From Candidatus Thiodiazotropha sp. 'RUGA' (GTDB lineage: Bacteria > Pseudomonadota > Gammaproteobacteria > Chromatiales > Chromatiaceae): DNA of 49,753 nt. Below the pieces are notes generated by a model that was given only the letters and a program-made list of their open reading frames with translations, was not told the DNA's origin and did no database searches. Below, piece by piece: positions 35,750 through 42,942 of this stretch (its first letter is position 1; each line of letters starts with the position of its first letter). Position numbers and translations under genes: made by a program. The stretch covers positions 1-49,753 of the forward strand of contig JAEPDS010000029.1 of NCBI GenBank assembly GCA_016842065.1. The letters are read 5' to 3'.

Positions 35750-36417
35750 TTACCTGCTCCAGAGATCGTTTGAATGGCGGGTAGATTGTATTGCTCTTGT
35801 GTTTATCAGAAGACTACTAAGATGTGACAATGCTTACCACCCTGTTACTTCAAACGTTATTAATTCGTGATAAATGAATTGGCTGATTAAAGCCGTTTTA
35901 CAGAGTAAATGGGTGTTGTTAGATTTTATCCATAACCTTGCAATTGGTAAGGAATAACCAGTGATGCGGTTTGTCGGAGTAGGGCAGGCAGAGTACCAAT
36001 GATCCGAACAGCGTGCATGTTATCCTTTTAAACAATCCGGTGATTTTGTCCGAGTGTCCATCTGGTGTTTTTGCTGGTTGGGTTGAATGTACTGCAGTTA
36101 TCTGTAATCCGTCTGTTTGATCATTCAAAAAGTACAATTAAATCAGTTTGCTAGTAGGGTGGGTGTCAGGCTGCTAAACTTCCGTGATATGGCTTGGAGT
36201 CTCAAACCGGTGATTCATTCCGGATCCCTGTTACGCAAAATCATGCCTCGCTGAGCCTGGTGGAGTGAAACGATGCTTCGCTCAGAAATCGTCTTGACTC
36301 GATTGCTGACAGGTTTCAACAGCGCATTACTTTTTATAAATAGAGATTGGAATTGGCTTGAGTCACCCTGGCACAGTGTCATTATTCAGCATCATGGATG
36401 CCTGGAAACTATACCGT
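35750..36417. other. Intergenic region without recognised genes
   Basis: About 670 bases. A frame starting at ATG 36273 has GGAG seven bases upstream but runs into the next gene in another frame and lacks convincing composition. Otherwise I see nothing nameable. Confidence 0.45.
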
Positions 36418-36948
36418 ATGAAATTCCGCTATTTGCTTATTTTGTTTATGGTCTTACCGGCACTATCCGCCGCTTCGGAGCGACTGCAGTACAATGATCT
36501 AAACAAGCTGGCCAAATCGGCAAAAAAAGAAGAGCTTCCAATACTGCTGATCGTATCCCAACACCATTGTCCTTTCTGTGTTCGCTTGAAACAGGAGATC
36601 ATCTTTCCAATGCAACTCAGTGGTGACTATCGGGATAGAGTGATTATGGCAGAAATCCTGCTCGACTCAGCTGACACCATACGTGACCTGGACGGAAACC
36701 TGGTACATCCCAGTCAGATTGGTACGGCTTATAATGTATGGGTTACGCCAACACTGCTGTTTCTGGATCATACGGGCAGAGAGGTTCACCGACGTATGCT
36801 GGGTGTCAACACAATAGAGATGTATGGCCACTATCTGGATGAGTCTCTGCAAGCTGCGCTTGGAGCTGTCAAAAAGGGAGATCGGAGTTACACGCCAACC
36901 GTTAAGGATATCCAGGGAGATGCACCCGGGTATGATCAGCTCTACTAG
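36418..36948 (+). CDS. Exported thioredoxin-fold protein with CPFC motif
   Basis: 176 residues with a signal peptide (MKFRYLLILFMVLPALSA). A thioredoxin-like domain follows with active site C51-PF-C54 (QHHCPFCVRL) and the cis-proline in VTPTLLFLD. The CPFC pair and the inserted segment around DTIRDLDGNLVHPSQIGTAY resemble SoxW-type and other periplasmic thioredoxins of sulfur oxidisers, which keep cysteines reduced. Start choice is uncertain, as an in-frame ATG at 36394 adds eight residues. Confidence 0.8.
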   Translation: MKFRYLLILFMVLPALSAASERLQYNDLNKLAKSAKKEELPILLIVSQHHCPFCVRLKQEIIFPMQLSGDYRDRVIMAEILLDSADTIRDLDGNLVHPSQIGTAYNVWVTPTLLFLDHTGREVHRRMLGVNTIEMYGHYLDESLQAALGAVKKGDRSYTPTVKDIQGDAPGYDQLY

Positions 36949-37022
36949 TAGCTGCTAATGCTCACCCAATACTCCCACAGTAGGTCGTACCGATCGCCTT
37001 ATCTTACGTGTTCGTATACTCA

Positions 37023-37051
37023 GACTCGATCCCCCAATGGGGGATGGAGTC
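37023..37051. terminator. Stem-loop between convergent genes
   Basis: GACTC pairs with GAGTC outside, and ATCCCCC with GGGGGAT inside, around loop AAT. It lies between the 3' ends of the thioredoxin-like and YHS genes and may terminate both. T-tracts are short, so efficiency is unclear. Confidence 0.5.
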
Positions 37052-37069
37052 GGTCAGTTAAGATATTGT

Positions 37070-37522
37070 TTACAGTTCGTCTGCAGGGGTATCCACGATT
37101 TTTGGCCACTGGGTGTCCGCCTTGTTCAGATTGCCCGGGATATCCTTTCGCCATATATCATAGACTTTTTGGTTCTTGTTAACATAGAGTTTTCCATCAA
37201 CAACCTCAAACGCTTTACCGTCTACCTGAAACTTTTTACCCAGGGTGGCGCCATAGGCACAAAAACCACCATAGGCGGGAGCATATTTTTCAGGGTTGCT
37301 GTTGAACAGCTCACGATTGTCTGCGCTGCTGAACCGATAGATCGCATCATTGTAAACAGCGGTATACTTGGTACTGCCTTCCACGGCCTCTCCTTGAGTG
37401 TGATAAGCGACCACATCGTGACCAGCCAGTATGACATCGTTGGTATCGGTGCCGGTATCGACGCCAGCCCATAGAGGTGTGGTTAAAATGGTGAATATAA
37501 AAGCGAACATGCTACGGAACAT
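37070..37522 (-). CDS. Exported YHS-domain protein
   Basis: 150 residues with a signal peptide (MFRSMFAFIFTILTTPLWAG). The YHS motif region reads DVILAGHDVVAYHTQGEAVE, then KYTAVYNDAIYRFSSADNRE and a short cysteine (GGFCAYG). The family is suspected of metal binding, with no fixed role. AGGAG lies seven bases before ATG 37522; the longer frame upstream lacks this. It is divergent from the AraC gene, and an ATTGACATCAAT dyad lies between them. Confidence 0.85.
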   Translation of the reverse strand: MFRSMFAFIFTILTTPLWAGVDTGTDTNDVILAGHDVVAYHTQGEAVEGSTKYTAVYNDAIYRFSSADNRELFNSNPEKYAPAYGGFCAYGATLGKKFQVDGKAFEVVDGKLYVNKNQKVYDIWRKDIPGNLNKADTQWPKIVDTPADEL

Positions 37523-37719
37523 TAGATTTCTCCTGTCGGTGTATTGATCTGATTTAAGAATCCTCAGTGGCGAGTGTGTCGCGATGAGCATTGACATCAA
37601 TGTTAATGGGTCGATAATCTGATTGGCATGCGCAAAACGCCGAAGAGTATGTCCAATGCTCTTAAAACTCTCTGTGGAGCCGGATAGTCCTGGCTTTGAA
37701 ATGATTCAGGTGACTGTTC

Positions 37720-38637
37720 ATGGATTCACTGTCCACTCTCTTCAGTACATTTCGACTACAGGTCGATATCATCCATAACGCGCAGTATTGTGGGGATTGG
37801 GCGGTAGATACCTCAGGGCCAGGGCATATCAGTTTCCACCTTGTAACTCATGGTCGATGCTATGCAGAGTCATCGAAACTGAAAAAACCGGCAAGATTGG
37901 AAGCGGGTGATTTCATCATGTTTCCGCAACGTGCCCGTCATCGAATCTCTTCAGAGGAAAAATCTGAGGTAGAGCTCAACATAGCGCCATCGCTACCCTA
38001 TGCGGAAGGGCTGAAGCAGGATGGGGTCGGTCTGCTTTGTGGTTACTTTCGTTTTACCCATGCGGCCAATAGCCCACTCGTCGATCTGTTGCCGCCGGTG
38101 AAAATTGTTCAGAGCGCTCTGACCCAAGCCGACGCCACAGCGGTAAAAATTCTCTCGATGATCAAACAGGAGGCACTTTCCCAGGAATCGGGTTGCCAGG
38201 CTCTAATCAATCGATTGGCTGAATCCCTGTTTGTCGTGCTGGTTCGTGAGCACATGCTGGAGAACCAAGCAACATCCGGTATGACCGCTGCCCTGACGGA
38301 TGGCCGGATCGCCAAAGCGTTGGATGCAATACACGCACAACCGGAGTATGGCTGGACAGTCGATGAGTTGGCGGCACTGGCAAATCTGTCACGTTCGGCG
38401 TTTGCCGACCGATTTAAAACCCTGTTGGGTGAGTCGCCGATCAACTACCTGGGCCGCTGGCGTATGCAAAATGCCTGGTTATGGTTGAGTGAGGAGCATG
38501 CAACCATATACGATGTTGCCAAACGCTGCGGTTATGAGAGCGAGGCATCCTTTTCAAAAGCATTCAAAAAATATACGGGCGAGTCTCCCGGCAAGGTTAG
38601 AAAGCGAGACCCAGATGAACAGACTCAATTGAGATGA
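37720..38637 (+). CDS. AraC-family transcription regulator
   Basis: 305 residues. An N-terminal cupin sensing domain covers about 10-175 (GPGHISFHLVTHGRCYAE, ARLEAGDFIMFPQRARHRIS). The C-terminal double helix-turn-helix covers about 195-300 (YGWTVDELAALANLSRSAF, YDVAKRCGYESEASFSKAFK). Effector is unknown. It may control the divergent YHS gene. Cupin-type AraC proteins of this sort often answer to small toxic molecules or redox compounds, but nothing here fixes that. Confidence 0.9.
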   Translation: MDSLSTLFSTFRLQVDIIHNAQYCGDWAVDTSGPGHISFHLVTHGRCYAESSKLKKPARLEAGDFIMFPQRARHRISSEEKSEVELNIAPSLPYAEGLKQDGVGLLCGYFRFTHAANSPLVDLLPPVKIVQSALTQADATAVKILSMIKQEALSQESGCQALINRLAESLFVVLVREHMLENQATSGMTAALTDGRIAKALDAIHAQPEYGWTVDELAALANLSRSAFADRFKTLLGESPINYLGRWRMQNAWLWLSEEHATIYDVAKRCGYESEASFSKAFKKYTGESPGKVRKRDPDEQTQLR

Positions 38638-38642
38638 TCGGG

Positions 38643-38664
38643 ACAGGCCCTAGTGGCCCACTAG
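38643..38664. repeat. Partial dispersed repeat and palindrome
   Basis: ACAGGCCCTAG matches the core of the repeat at 301-323. It runs into CTAGTGG-C-CCACTAG (38650-38664), a nearly perfect palindrome spanning the stop codon of the next gene. Both convergent genes end at this element. Confidence 0.5.
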
Positions 38665-39110
38665 ATCACGCCTTTTCTCTTCATGCCTTCAAGCTGTTTT
38701 CTTGCCAGAAACCCATACGAGAGCGACAGGGTAACCAGAATCACAATCGAGAAGAAGATAATCGCGCCAAGGATGATCCCCATATTTATGGATTTCATCA
38801 CGTCCAGCAGTTGGCTTCCTTCGTCGGTAGCCAAAATGAAACCACCCAGCAATAGGAGTGAGACTAGCCAGGAGATCAAATAGGATAGCCATACCAGCTT
38901 TGTCTTCTCCGATCGATTGGGCACCCGTTTGTGGTCCTGAATGAACTTTGATCCCGCAACCATGGCGGCACCGATCAGAGCGCCAATTACCGCGCTTGTG
39001 TTTGAGTCGATCTCCAAGAGGATAAGTGCGATGCTGAAACAGACAGTCAGTGCCAGATTTACAGCTGCGAACCAGATGACATACTTACCAATAGTGACAT
39101 TTTCTTCCAT
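38661..39110 (-). CDS. ABZJ_00895-type membrane protein
   Basis: 149 residues with four membrane segments at about 9-32, 38-53, 71-95 and 107-135, and a basic loop (DHKRVPNRSEKTK) between the second and third. Length, topology and the AVIGALIGAAMVAGSKFI segment match the ABZJ_00895 family, whose function is unknown. AAGGAG precedes the ATG. It is convergent with the AraC gene. Confidence 0.72.
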   Translation of the reverse strand: MEENVTIGKYVIWFAAVNLALTVCFSIALILLEIDSNTSAVIGALIGAAMVAGSKFIQDHKRVPNRSEKTKLVWLSYLISWLVSLLLLGGFILATDEGSQLLDVMKSINMGIILGAIIFFSIVILVTLSLSYGFLARKQLEGMKRKGVI

Positions 39111-39313
39111 GAAATAACTCCTTGTTTAGCTGGCGTTCATATCAATCGCGGGCTTTGCCAGGGTTGGTCCTGAGCAACCGGTTCGACTCCCAAAGCTTGA
39201 GGTGTCAAGCTGCCAGAGAACTTCAAGGCCTGTTTTACCATATAACTTCTGATTTCAGTTCAGGTAAAGCCGATTGGCTTTGAGTTACAGTTTAAGAGTG
39301 TTTTTGTTGCCGC

Positions 39314-39616
39314 TTATTGATTGTCCAAAGTGCACTGCCAGCCCCAGGACTGCAACTGCTCGATGAAGCCCTCAGCTTTTCTTTGACAATAATCCTCTTC
39401 ATTCCGGGCTTCCCACAAGGTACGCGGTATCACGTTCTCTTGGGGTTTTGCATAGTAAACCTTGCAAGGTAATCGGCTGGGTTCATTGGGGTAGAGAATC
39501 ACAACACTCCTGTTGAGATCCTCATAATCGCAACTCCATGAATCGGCCAGGCTCGCCAGTGGGAACAGCAGGGGGGCGAGAAGAACTCCCCAGGTTTTAT
39601 AAGCCAGCTGTTGCAT
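39314..39616 (-). CDS. Small secreted cysteine-containing protein
   Basis: 100 residues with a signal peptide (YKTWGVLLAPLLFPLASLAD). Four cysteines follow in WSCDYEDL, LPCKVYYA, DYCQRKAE and WQCTLDN, which could form two disulfides. The pattern is known to me from uncharacterised gammaproteobacterial proteins, with no function. GAGAGA lies before the ATG. Confidence 0.65.
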   Translation of the reverse strand: MQQLAYKTWGVLLAPLLFPLASLADSWSCDYEDLNRSVVILYPNEPSRLPCKVYYAKPQENVIPRTLWEARNEEDYCQRKAEGFIEQLQSWGWQCTLDNQ

Positions 39617-39950
39617 GATCTCTCTCCAGAGTGATACAGACAGAAGTGAATTCCGTGTATCCAGATAGTGTGATTCTGTTATTTCAAAATAGTAACAAAT
39701 GTATACGATCGTTTCAGTTAATTGTGGCCGGGTAATACCATGCCAAAAATGTTTACACTGTTCAGTTGGGGTCGGTGGGAGATTGTAGCCTATTCAGCTG
39801 CAGAATAATTTGAACGTTGAATCATTGTTCTGGTTGCTGTTGCCGGTATTCGGCTTTAGGCTTACCTGGCTTTTAGCTGTAACAACAATCCTAACAATCG
39901 ATAACCGGGCAGCTATACGCAGCCCGTGTGTTCACAAGAGGGAGAAATAC
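39617..39950. other. Intergenic region upstream of the MNIO unit
   Basis: 334 bases that must hold the promoters of both divergent units. No operator, repeat or clear promoter stands out. An in-frame ATG at 39810 exists but lacks a ribosome site. Confidence 0.45.
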
Positions 39951-40196
39951 ATGGAGTATCCAACCGCTATCGCACTCGATAAAGACGCTCTGCGGAGCAA
40001 TGTAGTACGCGTCACGATCCCCGCCAAAGCGATGTTTGACCTTAAAAAAATGCAAAAAATAACCGAATCGGTGCTTGATCAACTTGGTTGCAGCAATTGC
40101 CACTCAGGACATGACATTCGATTCGATATCGAGAGACAGTTCATCGTGGATGAGAAGTTGAAAGTTCACAGTCAGATGGAATTGATGCGGCGTTGA
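39951..40196 (+). CDS. Small CSNCH-motif protein, candidate substrate or partner of the MNIO enzyme
   Basis: 81 residues, no signal peptide. A short N-terminal stretch and a VRVTIPAKAMFDL strand-helix lead into a helix (KKMQKITESVLDQLG). Then comes C47-SN-C50-H51-SG-H54, followed by DIRFDIERQFIVDE and a charged tail. The CxxCH motif without export signal argues against a c-type cytochrome. GAGGGAG precedes ATG 39951. The stop overlaps the TTG start of the MNIO gene by four bases, so the pair is translationally coupled. Known MNIO enzymes modify cysteines in small coupled peptides, so a substrate role is likely but unproven. Confidence 0.65.
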   Translation: MEYPTAIALDKDALRSNVVRVTIPAKAMFDLKKMQKITESVLDQLGCSNCHSGHDIRFDIERQFIVDEKLKVHSQMELMRR

Positions 40197-41653
40197 AGAT
40201 AGAACCGCTGGGCGTAGGCCTGGTCTACATTCCGGGACTCGAACCCCTGTTCGAGTCACCGGATGGGGCGGTTCAGGTATTGGAACTTGAGCCGCAGGTG
40301 TTATGGCGCTACTTCCCCAATAAGGATCAGCCCTATCAGAATCAACTTGAATTTCTGAAACGGTTACAAGCCCTGCCTCAGGCCAAGACCATCCATGGCG
40401 TCGGCTTTCCCGTAGGCGGTTCGCGGATTCCTGATCCCAGGCATATCCTCCCACTACGCGAAGCGATTCAAACCCTGAATGGGGCCTGGGCCAGCGAACA
40501 CCTGGTGTTCAATGAATCTGTCGATGCACAGGGTAATTCGGTACAAACCGGTTTTTTTCTGCCACCTCTGGCAACACCTGCAGGAGTCGAAGCCGCCTGT
40601 CGAACCATTACTGCGGTGTCTGGTAAGCTCCCGGTGCCTTTTGCAGTGGAGACGCCAACCAACTATCTCAAGCCCATACCCGGTGAGATGAGTGATGGGC
40701 AATTTACCGCAGCAGTGGTCGAGGCGGCGGATTGCGGCATTCTTCTCGATCTGCACAATATCTGGTCGAATGAGCGTAACGGCCGGCAAACGGTTGAGGA
40801 CTTTCTCAGTGAGATACCACTCGATCGGGTCTATGAGATCCACCTGGCCGGAGGCTTGAAGTATGGGGACTATTGGCTCGATGCCCACTCCGGGGATATC
40901 CCGCCTCCTGTTATCGAATGGGCGCGCAGGTTGATTCCCTATCTGCCCAATCTTGGTGCAGTGATCTATGAGATTCTACCCGCCTATCTTCCCCGCTTTG
41001 GCCTGGAAGGTGTGCGACGGGCTGTTGATGAGATGCATGATCTCTGGAGTTGTCGTCGCGCTGCTCAGGAGAGTGACAGCCTATTTAAAAAACCAGAACC
41101 GAAGACGCTAGCCACCGACAATGGATTAACCCCTGAGGTCTGGGAGAGAAAGCTCTCTGCACAGATACTCTTCCCGGGCGAGTATGAGGATGAATTGAGC
41201 AGACAACTTGCCAATGATCCGGCTGTTGCTCTGATCCGGGAACTGAACAGAAAGTTCCGTTTGAGCGCAGTCATTTCCAATCTCAGGATGAGTATCCGAT
41301 TGCTGATGCTGAGTCTGGACGAGGCATCGTTTGATCGGCTTGTGGCAAACTACTGTTTCAGTCGGACACCGGATCGATTCGCGGTTAACGAGGCACATCA
41401 TTTCGCCGACTACATCAGAAAACTCGATCTGGAAATTCCCTATCTGTACGAACTCCTGAATTACGAAATAACCGCTATGGATGTCATCGCCGACGGTCAG
41501 GCGCGTAGTGTCCCCTTTACCACTGACCCTCAAACACTGCTTGAGACCCTCGGCCGGGGTGAGTTACCGGTCGATCTGCCGACGGCTGATTATGAGGCTG
41601 AGATCACGCCGCCGGAAGAGCGGGTGTTCGAAACCCAAAATCTAATCCATTAA
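40193..41653 (+). CDS. MNIO (DUF692) iron enzyme with fused C-terminal partner-like domain
   Basis: 486 residues. The first 285 form a DUF692/MNIO TIM barrel. Typical iron ligands can be placed: H68 (TIHGVG), H103 (ASEHLVF), E153 (VETPTN), D186 and N189 (LLDLHN), H217 (EIHLAGG), D230/H232 (LDAHSGD) and E260 (IYEILPAY). Family members (MbnB, TglH, ChrH, BufB) use two or three irons and O2 to rebuild peptide cysteines. Residues about 315-470 resemble the helical partner protein (DUF2063/HvfC-like) that is usually a separate gene: FDRLVANYCFSRTPDRFAV, YLYELLNYEITAMDV. Start is TTG, overlapping the small gene. It is back to back with lexA at its 3' end. Confidence 0.85.
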   Translation: MKIEPLGVGLVYIPGLEPLFESPDGAVQVLELEPQVLWRYFPNKDQPYQNQLEFLKRLQALPQAKTIHGVGFPVGGSRIPDPRHILPLREAIQTLNGAWASEHLVFNESVDAQGNSVQTGFFLPPLATPAGVEAACRTITAVSGKLPVPFAVETPTNYLKPIPGEMSDGQFTAAVVEAADCGILLDLHNIWSNERNGRQTVEDFLSEIPLDRVYEIHLAGGLKYGDYWLDAHSGDIPPPVIEWARRLIPYLPNLGAVIYEILPAYLPRFGLEGVRRAVDEMHDLWSCRRAAQESDSLFKKPEPKTLATDNGLTPEVWERKLSAQILFPGEYEDELSRQLANDPAVALIRELNRKFRLSAVISNLRMSIRLLMLSLDEASFDRLVANYCFSRTPDRFAVNEAHHFADYIRKLDLEIPYLYELLNYEITAMDVIADGQARSVPFTTDPQTLLETLGRGELPVDLPTADYEAEITPPEERVFETQNLIH

Positions 41654-42241
41654 CTACCTGTCGTAGGTTCTCACGACGCCTAATAATATCCCCTGGATCT
41701 GTAGCCTCTCGGCAGCATAAATCTGCGCTTTCATCTGATCATTGTGAGGAATGAGCTTAATCTTTTTTCCACCATCTATTGTTTGGAATTCTTTCAAGGA
41801 TGCCTCTTCGTTATCGACCAGGGCGACGACAATTTGTCCATTGCTCGCGGTATTCGATGGTTTTATCACAACCAGATCGCCATCCAGAATGCCGCTGTTG
41901 ATCATCGACTCGCCTTTTATCTTGAGCAGAAAACAGTCCGGCTGTATCAATAACGTGGTGAGATCGATCGTCTCATCCTGCTCCACCGCCTCAATCGGTC
42001 GTCCGGCCGCGATCACGCCCTTGTAGGGAAGTTCGTTAGGCGAACGGAGCGTACGCCAGCCTGAACGGGCCTTTTCGAGAAAGCCCTTATCCTTGATGGA
42101 AGTGACATAGCGGTGGACCGTTCCCACCGATTTGATGCCGCAGCCTTCACCGATTTCAGACAGCTTGGGGGATTGACCGTCATGGTTCCTGAGGTAGTCC
42201 CCGATGAATAGCAGGATCTTTTTTTCCAGTTCCGTCAGCAC
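41654..42241 (-). CDS. lexA: LexA-type SOS repressor
   Basis: 195 residues. An N-terminal winged helix covers 1-65 (PKLSEIGEGCGIKSVGTVHR). The self-cleavage site is A79-G80 (IAAGRP). Catalytic S112 (GESM) and K150 (ASLKEF) are intact. It should repress its own gene and the divergent imuA-imuB-dnaE2. The recognition helix differs from that of E. coli LexA, consistent with the special operator at 42258. This is the LexA2-like copy that typically travels with this cassette; a second lexA may exist elsewhere. Confidence 0.9.
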   Translation of the reverse strand: MLTELEKKILLFIGDYLRNHDGQSPKLSEIGEGCGIKSVGTVHRYVTSIKDKGFLEKARSGWRTLRSPNELPYKGVIAAGRPIEAVEQDETIDLTTLLIQPDCFLLKIKGESMINSGILDGDLVVIKPSNTASNGQIVVALVDNEEASLKEFQTIDGGKKIKLIPHNDQMKAQIYAAERLQIQGILLGVVRTYDR

Positions 42242-42257
42242 TTGACTTTCTCCGAAA

Positions 42258-42292
42258 TTTCTCTAGCCTAGAATAGAGAAAATTTAGAGAAA
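42258..42292. promoter_or_regulatory. Candidate LexA2 operator in the lexA-imuA promoter
   Basis: TTTCTCTA (42258-42265), eight bases, TAGAGAAA (42274-42281) form a perfect dyad. A further TAGAGAAA follows at 42285-42292. A -10-like TAGAAT (42269-42274) for imuA lies within the spacer and half-site, so occupancy would block transcription. No CTGT-N8-ACAG box is present. Confidence 0.6.
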
Positions 42293-42318
42293 CATCAACT
42301 CCTTTCGGGGATTGTTTT

Positions 42319-42930
42319 GTGAAAGAACCCTTAAAGAAACTGTTAAATAACAACCAGTTGATATGGTGTGGTGAAAGATGCACCCCCACCAGACGGGGTT
42401 TGCCAACCGGTCATGCCGCACTGGACGCCATTCTGCCTGAAGCCGGATGGTTGCCGGGTGCGTTGATCGAGGTGATCTCGCCTCAATGGGGCATTGGCGA
42501 AATAGAGCTCTTTCTGCCGGCCATGGCCGCTGCCACGCAGGCGGATAAGCAGTTGGTATGGATCGCTCCGCCCTATATCCCTTACCCGCCCGCTCTGGTA
42601 AGCGGCGGTATTTCATTAAGCCATCTGCTGGTGCTGCATCCACCTCGGCATCAGGATATCCCCTGGGCGATGGAGACGGTGCTGCGCCAGCGCCGGTGTG
42701 CCATGGTGTTGGCATGGCCGGGCCGGCTGATATCGAAAACGGTACGGCGCCTGCAGTTAGCCGCCGAGGCGGGGGGCGGGGTGGGCGTATTGTTTCGCTC
42801 GGAACATCGCGACAGCTCTTTTGCGGCAACACGTTTGCTGCTAAAACCCGGTACCTCCGGCTTACAGGTCACCATTCTGAAAAGCCGCGCGACCCGTGGT
42901 CGACAGACGGTCGCTCTCGCGCTTCACTGA
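42319..42930 (+). CDS. imuA: ImuA, translesion synthesis accessory protein
   Basis: 203 residues of the ImuA/SulA-like family, related to RecA in fold but without an intact Walker A. Recognisable parts are TRRGLPTGHAALDAILPEAG near the start, WLPGALIEV, and the C-terminal TRLLLKPGTSGLQVTILKSR. ImuA helps ImuB and DnaE2 in damage-induced mutagenesis. It is the first gene of the cassette, transcribed from the LexA-controlled divergent promoter. Confidence 0.92.
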   Translation: MKEPLKKLLNNNQLIWCGERCTPTRRGLPTGHAALDAILPEAGWLPGALIEVISPQWGIGEIELFLPAMAAATQADKQLVWIAPPYIPYPPALVSGGISLSHLLVLHPPRHQDIPWAMETVLRQRRCAMVLAWPGRLISKTVRRLQLAAEAGGGVGVLFRSEHRDSSFAATRLLLKPGTSGLQVTILKSRATRGRQTVALALH

Positions 42931-42942
42931 TGCTTTGCTGTC

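Noticed and set aside
36273-36497. 74-residue frame before the thioredoxin-like gene
   Set aside because: It has a ribosome-like site, but overlaps the start of a better gene in another frame and has unconvincing composition.
37590-37604. CATTGA-CA-TCAATG dyad as an FNR box between the YHS and AraC genes
   Set aside because: The right half (ATGTT) does not fit ATCAA. It may be an operator for the AraC protein but evidence is too thin.
39951-40196. Cytochrome c from the CSNCH motif
   Set aside because: No signal peptide, no usual distal methionine pattern, and tight coupling to an MNIO gene point elsewhere.
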